Source: Bugulina stolonifera (Eukaryota; Bryozoa; Gymnolaemata; Cheilostomatida; Bugulidae). From it: a DNA stretch of 64,000 bases. Positions 1-12,529 of the stretch are shown piece by piece. Below the pieces are notes generated by a model. It worked only from the letters and a program-made list of their open reading frames with translations. It was not told where the DNA came from and ran no database searches. The position numbers and the translations under genes were made by a program. The DNA is taken from contig OW285190.1 in assembly GCA_935421135.1 (NCBI GenBank), positions 11,294,501 through 11,358,500 of the forward strand. The letters run 5' to 3'. Numbering within the stretch: the first letter of the stretch is position 1; each line of letters starts with the position of its first letter.

Positions 1-282
1 CAAGTGACTGACTGACGAAGTAGTCATGTAGTCATGGTATGTTACTTCTACCTACAGCATCCACCTGGTCTTAGCTCTCCAAAAGTATAGGTGGACTGGT
101 TAACGCTTGTTTGTAGGTTGTAGAATTGGCACGCGCAGTTCCACAGCCCATGCCCATCCCTGACTACCTACACCTATACTACACACTAAACCTACAGGCT
201 ACCTAGTAAGCATACACCCTACACAAATATGTACATGTAAAGGCCTACTAGTATGTCCTACCACTACCACTACTCGACTCAC

Positions 283-2505
283 CATCCCTTACGCTCAGCC
301 AGACCACGCCACAGGTCGTCTGTTCTCACCATGTGTTCTATCAACTTCTTCCACAGCATACCTTCACTGACAGTACGCCTCCATTGCTTACATACCATTT
401 CTACTGCGCATAGGGACTTTGCATCTAGATAACCTAATATCTTCTCTGCCACATGGAACAGTCCTTGAGCTGCAAACAGGACAGCATTCCGGTAAATACA
501 AGTAGATGAAGATACGTAATATACAAGTACATTGTAGGTAGATCTGTGACTTAGAAAATATGCTGCTAGACATCTATTAACAGGCCCTCGACTACCCAAA
601 CAATATCGGTTTTATACCCAACATAGAAAGGTTTGCGCTTAATACATGGTACATTGTAGTCTTATAAAACAATATTCCCTGCTACTAGCAATGTACTAGT
701 GATTACTAAACAAAATGTTTTTGCAAGTCACAGAAGATGAGCATTTCTTAGGTCTCTTCTAGGTATAATTGACGTCAGAAGACAGTAGACAATTCTGGAG
801 GCTTAGCTCAGGATTAGCTATCAACACATGTACATGTACAATGTATATAACCTACATATACAATGTATATAACCTACATATACAATGTATATAACCTACA
901 TATACAATGTATATAACCTACATATACAATGTATATAACCAAGGACTGCAATATCCAACACAATGTCGGAGGTGGGGGACTCCCATGAGTCATACCTTCC
1001 CCACCAAAGAGAAACTGATGGCATATGCAGGAAGTGTTGGACTATAATTACATCAGCAGTACAATGGGAAATTATCAAAACCACAACATCGTGTTAGGTA
1101 TATACAACTGCAAAGTTGTGCAAGAGATTCTTTATCATTATCCTACAAGACTAAACACATTAGTAATTATAAGTTGAACAAAAAGAGAATCCTATATGGT
1201 TTAATATGTTAGTCCAAAAACAGTTTGGGGCATGTGAGTAAAGACTGGCTAGCAACTAGTTTATAGGTCATGCTATTTGAATATCTAATTAATGGCAGTA
1301 ATAGTACATGACACAATCCAGTTAGCTATACATAATTTATACACATATTACCACATACATGTAACTTGATTTCAGCTGCTATATGGGCCTTAAATTGATA
1401 GTAGCCTACATTGTAACAAACACACATGGGTTGGAGTTTCCGAGGTTTTGCCAGTCAACGCCATCCCAACACGACTGTTCCACCTCATCTATACACACTA
1501 TAAATGGCTCATAAACTAAAATTGTAGTAGTGAGATTTACTACATTTATAATACAAGCTATGGTGTACTAACTGTGGGTGTAGTTAGTGAGATTTACCTG
1601 GAAGGGCTTTGATAAAATCTCTCTGTAGCATAGGTTTTAAAAACTGATTGACTTGTCCATGCTGGTGGTGACACATACGTCCCAGTAAAGTAGTTACAAA
1701 TTGAACCTGAGCTTCTTCACTCCAATGGTCAAATAGTTTTATGCATCCGTCTTGTTCTTTCTCTAGTTCCACAGTGTCAGCTAGAGACAGCTTTGATGAT
1801 GTGTGCTTGGTTTTTATAGGTGAGACACTGGCAGCGAGATCAGCCTGATAATAAATTGCATCCAAATTAAACAAAATGTCTAGTCGGATTCTACCGCAAA
1901 GGCAGGTTCTCTGAGAGTTTTAATAGAACAAAAGTATACGCCATATCACAGACAACACCAGTTTTAAAACAAGAACAGTGTACCACATAAATCATAAGTA
2001 GGCCTACCTACGGTGGAGTAATAGGCTTTTACCAGCACCAACCAATAAAAAATATATTTAATGACGACAATCTAATTGAACTGACAAGATATGTCGGTTT
2101 TTGCTACTATAAATAGGTTCAGCATTAAACAATTAAATTGTGACAAACTAAGTTTCTACTACATACATGTAGCTCATACTCACTCTATGTCTTTCTTCAG
2201 CTATGCGCTTCCTTGTCACATCATGTACAGGTGATTCAATAGTGAGAGCATCAACCATTGCCACATCACAACTCTAAACATATACACTGGAAATTAGGTA
2301 AACTGGGACAGGATTCTCAGTTGAACAAAGTTCTAAACAAACCTCATCGCAGTAAATCTGTCAGAACCCTATAAGTCTGAGCACTTTGCATATCTAAATG
2401 GATACTTACAGTTGCTGAAGCTGGTATCACATTTATTGCTTCTTCATCATCTGAATTGATAGATCTACAGTCCACTGCCACATCGGAATCATTTTGATTA
2501 TTCAT
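283..2505 (-). CDS. BTRC: beta-TrCP-like F-box protein, N-terminal part (partial at left edge)
   Basis: This is the substrate-recognition subunit of an SCF ubiquitin ligase. Four exons join in frame: 2410-2505 (ATG at 2503-2505), 2186-2275 approximately, 1598-1844 and 283-469, giving about 206 residues. Residues 1-95 are acidic and poorly conserved. Residues about 96-144 are the beta-TrCP dimerisation (D) domain, seen as [19 protein letters not shown] and [14 protein letters not shown]. Residues about 147-192 are the F-box that binds SKP1, seen as [15 protein letters not shown] and [15 protein letters not shown]. The donor after exon 4 (GTGAGT, 277-282) shows the gene continues leftwards, where the WD40 propeller that reads phosphodegrons should lie. 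Family assignment is very secure; vertebrate BTRC and FBXW11 cannot be told apart here. The small upstream exons rest on splice sites and phase only. Confidence 0.93.
835..942. repeat. 22-bp tandem repeat, about 5 copies
   Basis: The unit ATACAATGTATATAACCTAC plus AT repeats about five times almost without change, inside intron 3 of the beta-TrCP gene. The near identity of the copies implies recent expansion or active homogenisation. Confidence 0.9.
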
Positions 2506-2535
2506 CCTACTATATTACCATTGGCGCCAGTATAG
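2506..2535 (-). promoter_or_regulatory. candidate start-proximal promoter element of the beta-TrCP gene
   Basis: Just upstream of the ATG, the gene strand reads CTGGCGCCAATGG (2518-2530). It combines an E2F-like TTGGCGCC core (on the opposite strand) with a CCAAT box. A similar TTGGCGCG core lies just upstream of SNRPD1. The role is inferred from sequence resemblance only, and the transcription start is unknown. Confidence 0.3.
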
Positions 2536-3359
2536 AGCAGTTGGGCAAGTTTAAAACAGTTTCACTATTATTGTGTCCGTTGAGACCAAAGAGAACTAAA
2601 AAATAAATTTTGCCAAATGTGAAGTTTATCATACACTGCAGACTGTGTTATTATTAATGTACTACGTCTACTACAAGCCCGCAGACACGGTGACACAACG
2701 TATTTCCAAACATTGCTGTCTGCCAGAAGGATGTTAAGTTAGAGCTAGTCTATATGACCCTCAAGATAATTCCAAGTCTAGTCAGGAAGGAAGATGAGAC
2801 TAACCAATGGTCAGACATACTTAGCCTAAGAACAAGTGAAACAAAATCACACAATAATCATAAACATTAATGATAACAAATAGATAACAATAACTTATAA
2901 ATGCTTGGACAAAGACTATACTGAGCCCCCAGGAAGACAAGTTAACGTCATGGGATCCTAGCTTGAAGAAGGAAATCAAACAAATTGAGGCAAAAAAAGA
3001 CCATACCACCAGGTTCATCACTAACCTCAAAAGAGGAAAGGGCCTGATCAGTGTCACAAAGGGGCTGGGTCCTTTTGCTCCTAGCTAAAAAGCTAGATAG
3101 GTTGTCTTCCAGTGATAGTACTCTGTGCATCATATGAGAAAATTACAAGACAACAGAGCAGCAAACACCTGATCCAAACGAGGTCCCTGACTAAAGGTAA
3201 GCCAAGACCCATCTGCGCCAACCTTTACCGATATTTTGGCAATATCGCACCTAGGATAATTGGAGACCTGAAAACTGGCCAACTATGATACCACAAACAC
3301 TGGAGAACAATAATCAGGTGGTGCTCACCTAGACCTAACCATGGAAGTACAAACTAACT

Positions 3360-4130
3360 TTTGCAATTTTTATTATTTAATATATAAGATAATAATGTAA
3401 CAATGGTTGATCATATGACCCCACTTATTATTGTATGTCATTTATAACTATGTCATCTGATTATGATGATAATTATGATTATCTTATGAGGTAGATTCAA
3501 GATTGCATTTCATGATTGTTTATTATAATTATAACCACAATGAATATTCAATATTTATATAGGCTAAAAATTTATTATAACAGTTGACAACTTAGATAAC
3601 TTTAAATTTAATATATAGCAGAATTTTAAAACAAAAAATAAATAAATATGATTAATTATTTATAATTAATAATAGTTAATAAAATATTATTATTATTAAT
3701 TATAATTATTATAAATATATAATTTACTCTAGAATGGCATGATCATAAAATAAATTAATAACAATAATTATTATTATAATAATTTAATAAAAATAATGTA
3801 AATTTAATCGTAATAATTAATCCTAATCAGCTAATGGTTATATTTATTTTATATAATATTATAATTTTGTTATGATATGATTAATGATATGATAATCGTT
3901 AGTTATAGTAGTCAAGTAAGTAAGCAATAAATAATCATAATGATAATCGTAGGTAGGTAACGGAATTTTTAAGCGAATTAACAGTATTATTATAATAATT
4001 ATTATTAATTATATATGATTTTAATATTAATATTTCATTATTTATAATAATTATTATTATTCTTATATTTATATTATTATTATAATAATAATAATTATCA
4101 TTATGATGTTTTATAGATAGATGGTGCGCT
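3360..4130. repeat. low-complexity AT-rich tract (TAA/TTA-like)
   Basis: About 770 bases consist almost wholly of A and T, dominated by ATT/AAT/TAA runs such as TTATTATTATAATAATA. Short open frames in it are composed of N, I, Y and K and are compositional artefacts. Confidence 0.9.
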
Positions 4131-4384
4131 TCCATGATTGACTCTCTTTAGTCTTTATTCTCATCAACTAGAGCCTTTTACTCTCTTTGCTAACGCCACT
4201 TGATAGTGGCCCCATAGAGTTTAGTATTAATACAATACTTAGTACTACACCAAATTCTACCGAGTGGTCCTACAACTGTGACTAGTTGTTGATAGGTTTC
4301 CTTATGAGTCATCTTGGGCGAATCAGAGACAACCTTTGAAAGCCATTTGATTTGCTCTTTTTTGACTCTGTCATAGCCATAGAG

Positions 4385-4450
4385 GTAACACCCCATGGGG
4401 AGATAACTCTATGGTCATAGCCATAGAGGAGATAACTCTATGGTCATAGC
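4385..4450. repeat. short repeated motif GGAGATAACTCTATGGTCATAG
   Basis: The motif GAGATAACTCTATGGTCATAG occurs twice in tandem (about 4399-4420 and 4428-4449), split by GCCATAGA. Related GAGTTATC/GATAACTC boxes recur at 39525-39610 and 50175-50188, so this looks like the end of a dispersed short element. Confidence 0.55.
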
Positions 4451-6003
4451 ACATTGGCGTTAATCTCAAGTATAACTAATTAGAAAATCAAACATGATGT
4501 TGGAGCAAAAAATACTAAAATATCAAATTAAAAAATATTTAATTGTGTGTAATTTTAAATTATTATGTAGAAGTGCAATTATATTTGAGAACATACGAAT
4601 ATGATTTATTCGCAGCTATTTGAAAAGAAGGACGTATAAATGTCAGCCACCACATGCTCATCTAGATTAGACTGGGATCCAAGTGAAAGTTGAAAAAATC
4701 CACAATTCACCATTTTATTTATGTGAATGTGGACACTGTAAATTTAGATTAATATAAACACGATCTAACCATTAAAGGCAAGAATAAGTTAGTGAATCAA
4801 TTGAATTTAAATTAATAATTTACAATATTTAAGGTGAGTTTCCCATTCAACTTTGTATGTATATTTATTTACACTTTGACTTTTATATAGTTGGGTATTT
4901 AGTCTCTCAGTTATCCCGGATCTAAACCACTACAATTAAGATATAACCTGCCAAACTAAATCTTAATCTAAAGAATCTTAAATAAAAGAATCGAATGAGT
5001 TGAATGACCTTTCGTCCTATGATTAAACTGAAATTCTATGATCTGATGAATGATCATGATGATCAAGTCGGAGTTGACGTTCGTTATTTTCGTTATCTTC
5101 CTTGTTGTAGCAAGGGAAAATAAAAGGGTTGTAGACTAGATGAAATTTTAAAGTTAAAGTATGCTGAGTGTTAATTCAGTTCGTAGGCCTACTATCACTA
5201 TGTAAATTCCTCCTGATTTTACCGAAGACAATCTGGTTTTTAACCTACATTTACATTAAATTATGATATGAGGCATGGTTATCATGATACTCTTCTCACA
5301 GACATTCCATTAACATTAAAATTGCACGCCCCTCTCTAAAAGCTCTGTTTCTATTTCTTCTCTGATTTTGAATTCTAGGAGTTCCAAATCTCAACTTACC
5401 TCGTTCTCTTCTACATAGGACCTAGATATTTGCGCAACGAATAATATTTGTATCGTTCATTCTCTGAATAGAGTGCAGGATGTAACATTACATTGTCCTC
5501 ACTTCATAGCCGTATCCATAAAAATGAGGTGCCTAGTTTGGGTTTTAAATGATCATGACCATTATTAAACAGTTCGAGTCAAAAGTAACAGGCGATTCAA
5601 GTGATATTGTCTCATCTATGTGTCTATAGCTCTCAAGTGAATTAGAGAATCTACAGTTTCCGTCTGGTTGTTAGTGGAGAGTTGTTCCTGGTTGTGTAAC
5701 GGTTGCAATGAACATGATTTAGAGGGATTCAGAAACGGTCCTTATTCTCTTATCTTCCAATAATTATGCTATTTGGTTTTATATTGTGTAATATTGTACT
5801 GTAGGCTATTATAGTCTGTTTGATCGGAGTTACCATCAATCAAGCTTTGATGTTTTACTGCTGTTGTGGTCATCTTAGTAGGCTAAGTCGATAGAATCTT
5901 CAGGGATATTTCTATAAAGTATGCTTTAACGCTCTTGTGTGAATGCCGAGTACACAATTACAGTCAAACTTACTGCAATATATCGGTTTATACTTTTAGC
6001 TAA

Positions 6004-9000
6004 ATGATGAGTTCTGACAATACAGGTGATTCAAGTGCCAACAAGCAGGTAAACAAACTGAGTCATATTTATAACTTTTTCCACGATTTTTCCTTCACTT
6101 GTACTAAAAAGCTCACCCCTAATCATTTGTCTTAGCTGTTACTATCTTTCATAACACACTCACTACCATTAGTCTTGTCTGTGTGGAACTTATATCGGTG
6201 TCAAGGTTGCTAATAAATTGCTACACATTGATACTTTGTAGGGAGTTGTCTATGTTGGCCACATGCCAAAAGGCTTTGAAGAAAATGAATTAAGAAAATA
6301 TTTTAAGCAGTTTGGCGATGTTAAGCGGCTCAAAGTATCCAGATCTGTAAAGGTATGTTTATATTATGCAGTTCATTATTCTATCACTTGGAATATTGCT
6401 AGCCAATATCCGTGTTATGAACGCATTTGCTTTCTTTTACTATCTGGCCATTGCTTTAACTGTATATTGTTTCTTTTTTTGTAGCTGGCACTATTTTTCC
6501 TTAAGTTTTAAGCAATTAAAATGTGATATTTTGTAACTGTTTTATGCCCTTATGTTTAAAATACTGGGACTTACATTTATAAATTAATACATAAATATTT
6601 ATGCCTACTTTTAGACTGGTGCAAGCAAAGGCTATGCCTTTGTACAGTTCAAAGATAATGATGTTGCCAAGATTGCAGCAGACACAATGAATAACTATAT
6701 CATGTTTAAAAAGAGCCTTAAAGGTGACTAAATCTCTAATGATTCACTAATTTTCTAATTTCTATGCATTAATTTCCTGTGTAGAATCTGCTCTCCGCTA
6801 CGATCTCCACTCAACGAGATCGTTTCAGTAATTGCTAACCAGTTATACATGCACTAGGAGTTAAATATGTTGTTATCTAAATTTTACCCTTTACATGTAT
6901 CTTCTCTAGCACATATCATTGAGCCAGAGAAAGTCAATCCTGCCATGTTTAGAGGCTGTACTAAGAAGTTTGTGCCTTCCAAAGGGCGGCAAAAAGCAGT
7001 AGCAGCCTTCAATCGTTGTGATGAGGCTCCTAGTGCTGAAGTACGACATAAACGTTCACGGAAGAATAACGCTCGTCAAAGGAAATTGGCAGCTTTGGGT
7101 TATGAGGTAAGCTGGAGTTATATTTTGTGAAAGTAGGTGTTAAGTATTTGTACGGTTGTAAGCATTCGAGTTTTTATGGTAGGGCGTAGTGGTCAGCCTA
7201 CCAATTCTTGAACATAGTGATTGTCGGTCGGTTCAATTACTACACTCCCACCATGGGAAGCAATCCCTCACTTAGAGCCCATATAATAGGATGACTATAA
7301 TGTCTAGGTATACAAAAGTGCTTTCTTAATGCCGATTTCTTGCTGAGTTGTAACAGCTTTCATCCATACTATATACAGTACCATGCAGGCAAAAGTTGCT
7401 TGCATGCCGCTGTTCACTGCCTGAGGCCACCAGGTTAAAGATTTGATGGATGGTATTCACAGTTGAATTCTCGTGAGGCCGGAAACAATAACATTGCTTT
7501 TAAACAAATATTTATAAATTTAAATCAAATATTCTGTGAGAAGAAAATCTTGACTAACATATTTCGCTCGACACTTTTTGTTTTGAGGGTAATGATGCCA
7601 TGGTTACCTGCCTCTACTATACCACCTGTTACTATAGGTTCCAGGTACCAAGTCATTGGGAGGCACAGTAACACTGCCACAGTCTGCACATTCTTCTCCA
7701 AAGATTGCTGACTCAAAACCTCTTGCACCCAAAATGGCTGTTAATAATTCTACGAAGAAAGCAGAGGTGAGGTATCAGACCTGCTAGTATTACCTCTGAT
7801 TTGTTTTACTTGAATATTATCTTTCTTTTGCTAGGATTAACATTAACAGTTATACCTTTATTTTGTCCAATGTATCGCTGACAGCTTAGAGTTTTGACAG
7901 ATCATAACAGATTTATTTAGCCTTTACAGTGTTACTAGTCATATGCATGTATGTATGTATTATCGTACATTAGAGGACTGGTCTTTGGTTGTATACTTTT
8001 AGTGCAGATATGTACCAGTTTTATTGGATATATCCTCCATGTGTCTTATATGAAGGATATACCTTTTATTGTCTACTAGTAATATTTATAGTATATGCAC
8101 TAGCTTTCCTTACATGAAGTAGGTAATTTCTATCATTGGTTCTTATCAACTTGGTTTGGCTTCCCCCACGACTCAAACAAGAGACATGTATTTATTAATG
8201 CTTGATGTATGTAAATGGACTCGTATGGCTTGTTGGGCCAATGGAGAAATAGTGTTGATACATGTATGTCATCCAGTTGCTTTCTCTTGATTGAATCATT
8301 AGAATTGATGTCACACACCATTTACATGTTGCTATGATTGCTATAGGCAACTCCCACATCTGTACAAAAAGTCCCCAAGAAAAGTGTGAAATTGTCAAGC
8401 GTTGCTCCAGCTATCATAAGAAATGATGTTGAGAATCTATCTGAAGACGATGAGATATCATTCAAGAGCCCTGGGAATGTTCTACCTACCAAGTATGTAC
8501 ATGTAACATACATTTATTTCAATGTATTCAGGCATGCGTCTTTTACGTCACCAAACCCACTACGAAGCCTCAACATGTTTCTCGGTCTGAATAAAACACT
8601 ATAAACTGTAGGCTAGATTGATACTATAGCTACTCCGCAGACACTATAAACTGTAGGCTAGACTGATACTATTGCTACACTGCAAACACTATATATACTG
8701 TAGGCTAGGTTGATACTATTGCTACACTGCAAACACTATATACTGTAGGCTAGGTTGATACTATTGCTACACTGCAGACACTATAAACTGTAGGCTAGGT
8801 TGATTCTATTGCTACACTGCAGACACTATAAACTGTAGGCTAGCTTGATACTATTGCTACACTGTAAACACTATAAACTGTAGGCTAGGTTGATACTATT
8901 GCTACACTGCAAACACTATATACTGTGAGCTAGATTGATACTATTGCTACACTGCAAACAGTACATGAACTACTATGCTGCATGCTGTTTTCCTAGCTAT

Positions 9001-9972
9001 TAGTTCATATCTAAACTTTTATACTGTGGTCACTACTCATCCAATCCAGTTAGCTCTCTGATTAAGCAGCACTGACCATTGTTGCTACATATTGTCTTGC
9101 TTTTGTTGCATCTGCATTCAGTCACTAATACAGGTAGTGATCGTAATAAGCAGTTTTCGTCTCCCATTTGATAGCTTAATTGGGAGAGGACAACTTTTTA
9201 TTTTGATTAGTAGCTTATGAGTATCAACCCACATGCTACTCTCATAGAAAGGTGCAATTATTACAATATATGCATTATAATGATATCATCATTATTGTAT
9301 GACCACAAATGTTTTTCCATATTTCAGACAAAAGAATGTACCTTCTAACAAGGTTTATCCCAAGACTCCATTGCCACAGAAGGATTCTTCTCTGGACGGT
9401 TCAATTGAACACAGTTCTTCTACAGTTAGAAGGTACTATTTCTGGTGCAGGAGGAAAATTACATAACAAATCTGAGATCCATTTTATAAAATCATTATAT
9501 AAATTGGCAGCAATAATTTATATCGTATGAAAACAAACCTTGGTGTATTGTGGTGATGCTGTGCAATACTAATTCACATATGGGTGCCCCTAACGCAGCT
9601 TTTACTTTGTCAATCTTGCCATGGGCCATTTCTATGGCTACAAATTTTGGAGTTGTCTTCTCACACTCTACAAACATTTCTATAATTCAAGTACCAACAT
9701 GGCTTTACAAATGTGGACTTGGCTAGCAAATAAAGTTGCATCCTTATTATTTTAGTATGGGAAGTGTGGAGGCAGCGGAACCTTCCAGTGCAAAGAAAGC
9801 TAAGGTTATACAGTCGGAGGCATCACCTGTTTTACAAACTAAGTCTGGAAAGAAGAGGTTTTCTACCCCAGCAACTCAACAACCCATGAGGACACCTCCA
9901 AAAGCCAAATCACCTAAAATATCTCCCAGGGTCACCAGAAGTGCGCATAAGAAAAGAAAGTCAATGATTTGA
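6004..9972 (+). CDS. NIFK: NIFK-like nucleolar RRM protein (MKI67 FHA-interacting)
   Basis: Eight exons join in frame to 352 residues: 6004-6048, 6242-6352, 6615-6723, 6910-7106, 7638-7766, 8347-8492, 9328-9432 and 9756-9972. NIFK family proteins bind pre-rRNA and act in large-subunit maturation in the nucleolus; in vertebrates they also bind the Ki-67 FHA domain. One RRM covers residues about 16-90, with RNP2-like VYVGHM and RNP1-like KGYAFVQF, followed by the family signature AADTMNNY and a PEKVNPAMF segment. The remaining two thirds is low-complexity, rich in K, S and P, and ends in a basic tail. Two adjacent ATGs (6004 and 6007) could serve as start. The donor of exon 3 (GTGACT) is weak. 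The Ki-67-binding segment cannot be judged by eye. Confidence 0.92.
7175..7262 (+). mobile_element. possible tRNA-derived SINE head in NIFK intron 4
   Basis: TAGTGGTCAGCCTACC resembles a pol III A box of the tRNA-Glu/Asp type, and about 40 bases later GGTCGGTTCAATTAC resembles a B box. The segment then runs into CTCCCACCA, similar to a tRNA 3' end. No second copy of this type was seen in the window, so the call is tentative. Confidence 0.35.
8596..8959. repeat. 45-bp minisatellite, about 8 copies
   Basis: The unit beginning ACACTATAAACTGTAGGCTA and ending GCTACACTGCAA repeats from 8596, with starts at 8596, 8641, 8686, 8733, 8778, 8823, 8868 and 8913. The spacing is 45 bp except for one 47-bp unit that has an extra TA. 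It lies in intron 6 of NIFK. Confidence 0.95.
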
Positions 9973-10264
9973 TGAACTATATATTGTCATATTTTGTTAA
10001 CATAAAACACTGAGAGATTGCGTGAGTTAGAATATCTCAATCAAGGTCCTAGACAAATACATACACATGTTATTTTACAATAATGAATAGTGTCAAATTG
10101 ACGAATATCACAAGTAATAAGTATACATTTTTTAACTTTTCGATGGATGATTGCTTGATGTTATTTTTGCCACTTGAGAAATCGGTAATATAATAATTAT
10201 ATGTAACTATAATATTATTATACAGTGTTATATCTAGTTAATTTCATACAGTGCTGAAAATACT

Positions 10265-11176
10265 TTAACAAATATAAGGGATAACCATATATCTAGTTGG
10301 GTAGTTTTCAAATTTCTTTTTGTACCATTTGTGGGTTTCGTGTATCATAAGCAGCTGGTTTGTACATGTGAACAGTACAGGCCCCATCCAGAATGTCCAA
10401 CTTTGCAATGCTACGAGGCCCATGGCAATGTAGATCAGTATTTCACAAAGGAAATGTGGAGCTGATAGATACTCGAATAGACCTCCACTCGGAATTATGT
10501 GCTGCCGATGTAACACTTTTTTTCCTGAAGAGTCTTTTCGAAGGTTTGCCAGTATGACATGGGTATCGTGGTGGTAATAGGAAGCCCAGATGAAAAGGAC
10601 TACACCTAAAACCTTGTTCCATGAAGCTAACAGTCCATCGAACTTCCAAGATAGATCTTCCTCAGCTCGGGAACTCAACTTTGGCCCATCAGAAATAGCA
10701 CATAGTTGTACCGTAGAATAGAGAAAGAATCCCAGTACGTAATGCAACACATTCATGGTACCTTTGGAATACACACTTATATACTGGCATTCATACAACC
10801 TTCTTGCATGTTGAACGAACATCATGAGGCAGACCATCATCACAGCATATTTATCAATGACTGCCTCCTCTGTGTCAGCAAGGGTTTCGACCAATTCTCG
10901 GCCTGGCAGGCTGTGATTAAACATGAAACTAGATACTGTCATTGTGGCCATGAATGAAGAGACGATGAAGCCAAATATGTAATAATGCTTGAACCATGCT
11001 TTTGGTATCTCAATGGCCTTCACCATTGAGTTTTCCACTCGTCCATCTCTGCATTTGCCATAATGGAAGAGTTCAGTCATCCATTTGGGGGGAGATAACC
11101 AATCGAACGTTGTTGGTATGCCATATAGCAACAGAAGTATGTCACTTATCCAGTACAGATATAATACTATTTGCAT
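10265..11176 (-). CDS. SRD5A3: SRD5A3-like polyprenal/steroid reductase, single exon
   Basis: It encodes 303 residues from the ATG at 11174-11176, close to the length of the vertebrate protein. SRD5A3 is an ER multi-pass enzyme of dolichol synthesis, needed for N-glycosylation. Family marks include HYGK near residue 40, the RRLYECQYISV stretch in the middle, and a C-terminal steroid-reductase domain with HVILANLRK, IPSGGLFEYLSAPHF and a final KKFENYPTR. At least six hydrophobic segments are visible. The reading frame stays open 29 codons upstream, to an acceptor-like TTTTTTTACAG near 11280, so a 5' exon with another start is possible. I chose the inner ATG because alignment with the family N-terminus fits it. 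It is convergent with NIFK (293 bp apart). Confidence 0.92.
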   Translation of the reverse strand: MQIVLYLYWISDILLLLYGIPTTFDWLSPPKWMTELFHYGKCRDGRVENSMVKAIEIPKAWFKHYYIFGFIVSSFMATMTVSSFMFNHSLPGRELVETLADTEEAVIDKYAVMMVCLMMFVQHARRLYECQYISVYSKGTMNVLHYVLGFFLYSTVQLCAISDGPKLSSRAEEDLSWKFDGLLASWNKVLGVVLFIWASYYHHDTHVILANLRKDSSGKKVLHRQHIIPSGGLFEYLSAPHFLCEILIYIAMGLVALQSWTFWMGPVLFTCTNQLLMIHETHKWYKKKFENYPTRYMVIPYIC

Positions 11177-12529
11177 ATTGGTACTTGTGGTAAACTGTTG
11201 GATACCCTCTTTTGGTGACTGGGTTGCTGTCAAAGAGCACTCTAGTAAAATTTGCAGCAACAATAACCAGCGCTCCTGTAAAAAAATACATCAATGTGAC
11301 ATCAATACCAATTGAAGTAAAAGCAATATAAGAAATTATCTTGTTTATGACTACACTAGATAAAATTTCCTGGCTTATAAAAGTTTTCAGTGCAGGTGCA
11401 TAAAAGATAAAAAGCAGTTCCCTCGAATATGGCTGTGATGGTGGGAGTCAAAGTGACTACCGTATAGAGGGTATGTGGATGTGCAGAAGCAGGCAACAAC
11501 ATGAGAGACCTGTGGGCTATGCATCTGTAACTCTTTGGTCTGCGCGGTTATTATGAATGATTATAAAAATCTAATGATAATTGATTGCCAATACGGATAC
11601 AACCAAACGCTGTGGGCACGTAGCAATGTTGTTGGTCCCGCGCCTCACAAGAATATACTTTGTACTGTGCAAATTAAATTGAAATTATACCTTCAGTTGG
11701 GAGCAGTGAGTATGTAGTAGTTGAATACCGTTCTAGAGCTGCTCTGCCCAGTATGAGTAGGTCAGTATTGTAGAATGTAGCTATAAATAAAGCCCTGTTT
11801 TGTAGGGCTTTGTGTAGCTCTATTGTTTTTTGGCCAGCATTAATGATAATATATTATTATCATTGGCCAGTACCAAATTTCTATAACAGTTTCTATAAAC
11901 TTTGCCAGTGCTATAAAGTTCTAACAGGAAATAGTGACGCCCATCTGTGGCAACAACCCTCTAGCTTATCATTCGACTTGAATATTTTTAAGGAATGCAA
12001 CATTCTAAGTTTTAACTTATATTTTAATTGATAATAATTTTTTGTATAAGGTATTATATGTGTATGACTTAATCCATCTTTGAACTTACTTAATAGCTTA
12101 TCCCGAAGCACTACAAAACTCTAAGCAAACTCTTTGAGATTATGAAGAAAATAGCCTTAAAGTCTTGAAAGTTATACGACAGGTTAACGTGATGGGCCAC
12201 AAGATCACCCAGCAATTTCCCAGAAGGCTGTTGAAGTTTGCAGACTTTTGATTTGTTGATGCAACTCTCATGTCATGTCACTCCCTGCACACTACTATCA
12301 CATGTGATTGTTGCCAAGCGAAAAATTTATATAATACCTTTCAATTCTCATCCGCATTATGATTCCTAAAAGACAGTGTAGTATTAAGTGTTAGGAGGTA
12401 AATATAACCAAGATCTGAAGGGCATTGCATTAATTAAGCTCACAGTAGTTTTCTCTCTTACAAAACAATAGAGTATCAGTAGAGTATGAATAGAAGCAAG
12501 GAGTAAGCAAGCTAAAAATTCAAATAAAA
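11177..12529. other. intergenic region upstream of SRD5A3
   Basis: About 1.35 kb without a supportable exon. It should contain the SRD5A3 promoter; the only CpG-containing patches are near 11545-11650. The left end of the LINE below begins near 12530. Confidence 0.6.

Larger units (their letters stand above)
2531..6003. other. intergenic region between divergent beta-TrCP and NIFK genes
   Basis: About 3.5 kb separates two genes that point away from each other. I see no supportable exon here. A 186-nt open frame on the minus strand at 2948-3133 has a possible donor but no family resemblance. The stretch 3360-4130 is extreme low-complexity AT (listed separately), and 4385-4450 holds a short repeated palindromic motif. 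Confidence 0.6.

Noticed and set aside
2948..3133. Minus-strand open frame with a possible donor, between beta-TrCP and NIFK
   Set aside because: No recognisable domain, no joinable second exon, and normal chance length for the region.
3935..4135. 66-codon open frame in the AT-rich tract
   Set aside because: Composition is almost only N, I, Y and K from TAA/ATT runs; no family features.
8596..8959. CRISPR array
   Set aside because: Units are contiguous with no unique spacers, and the locus is inside an intron of a eukaryotic gene.
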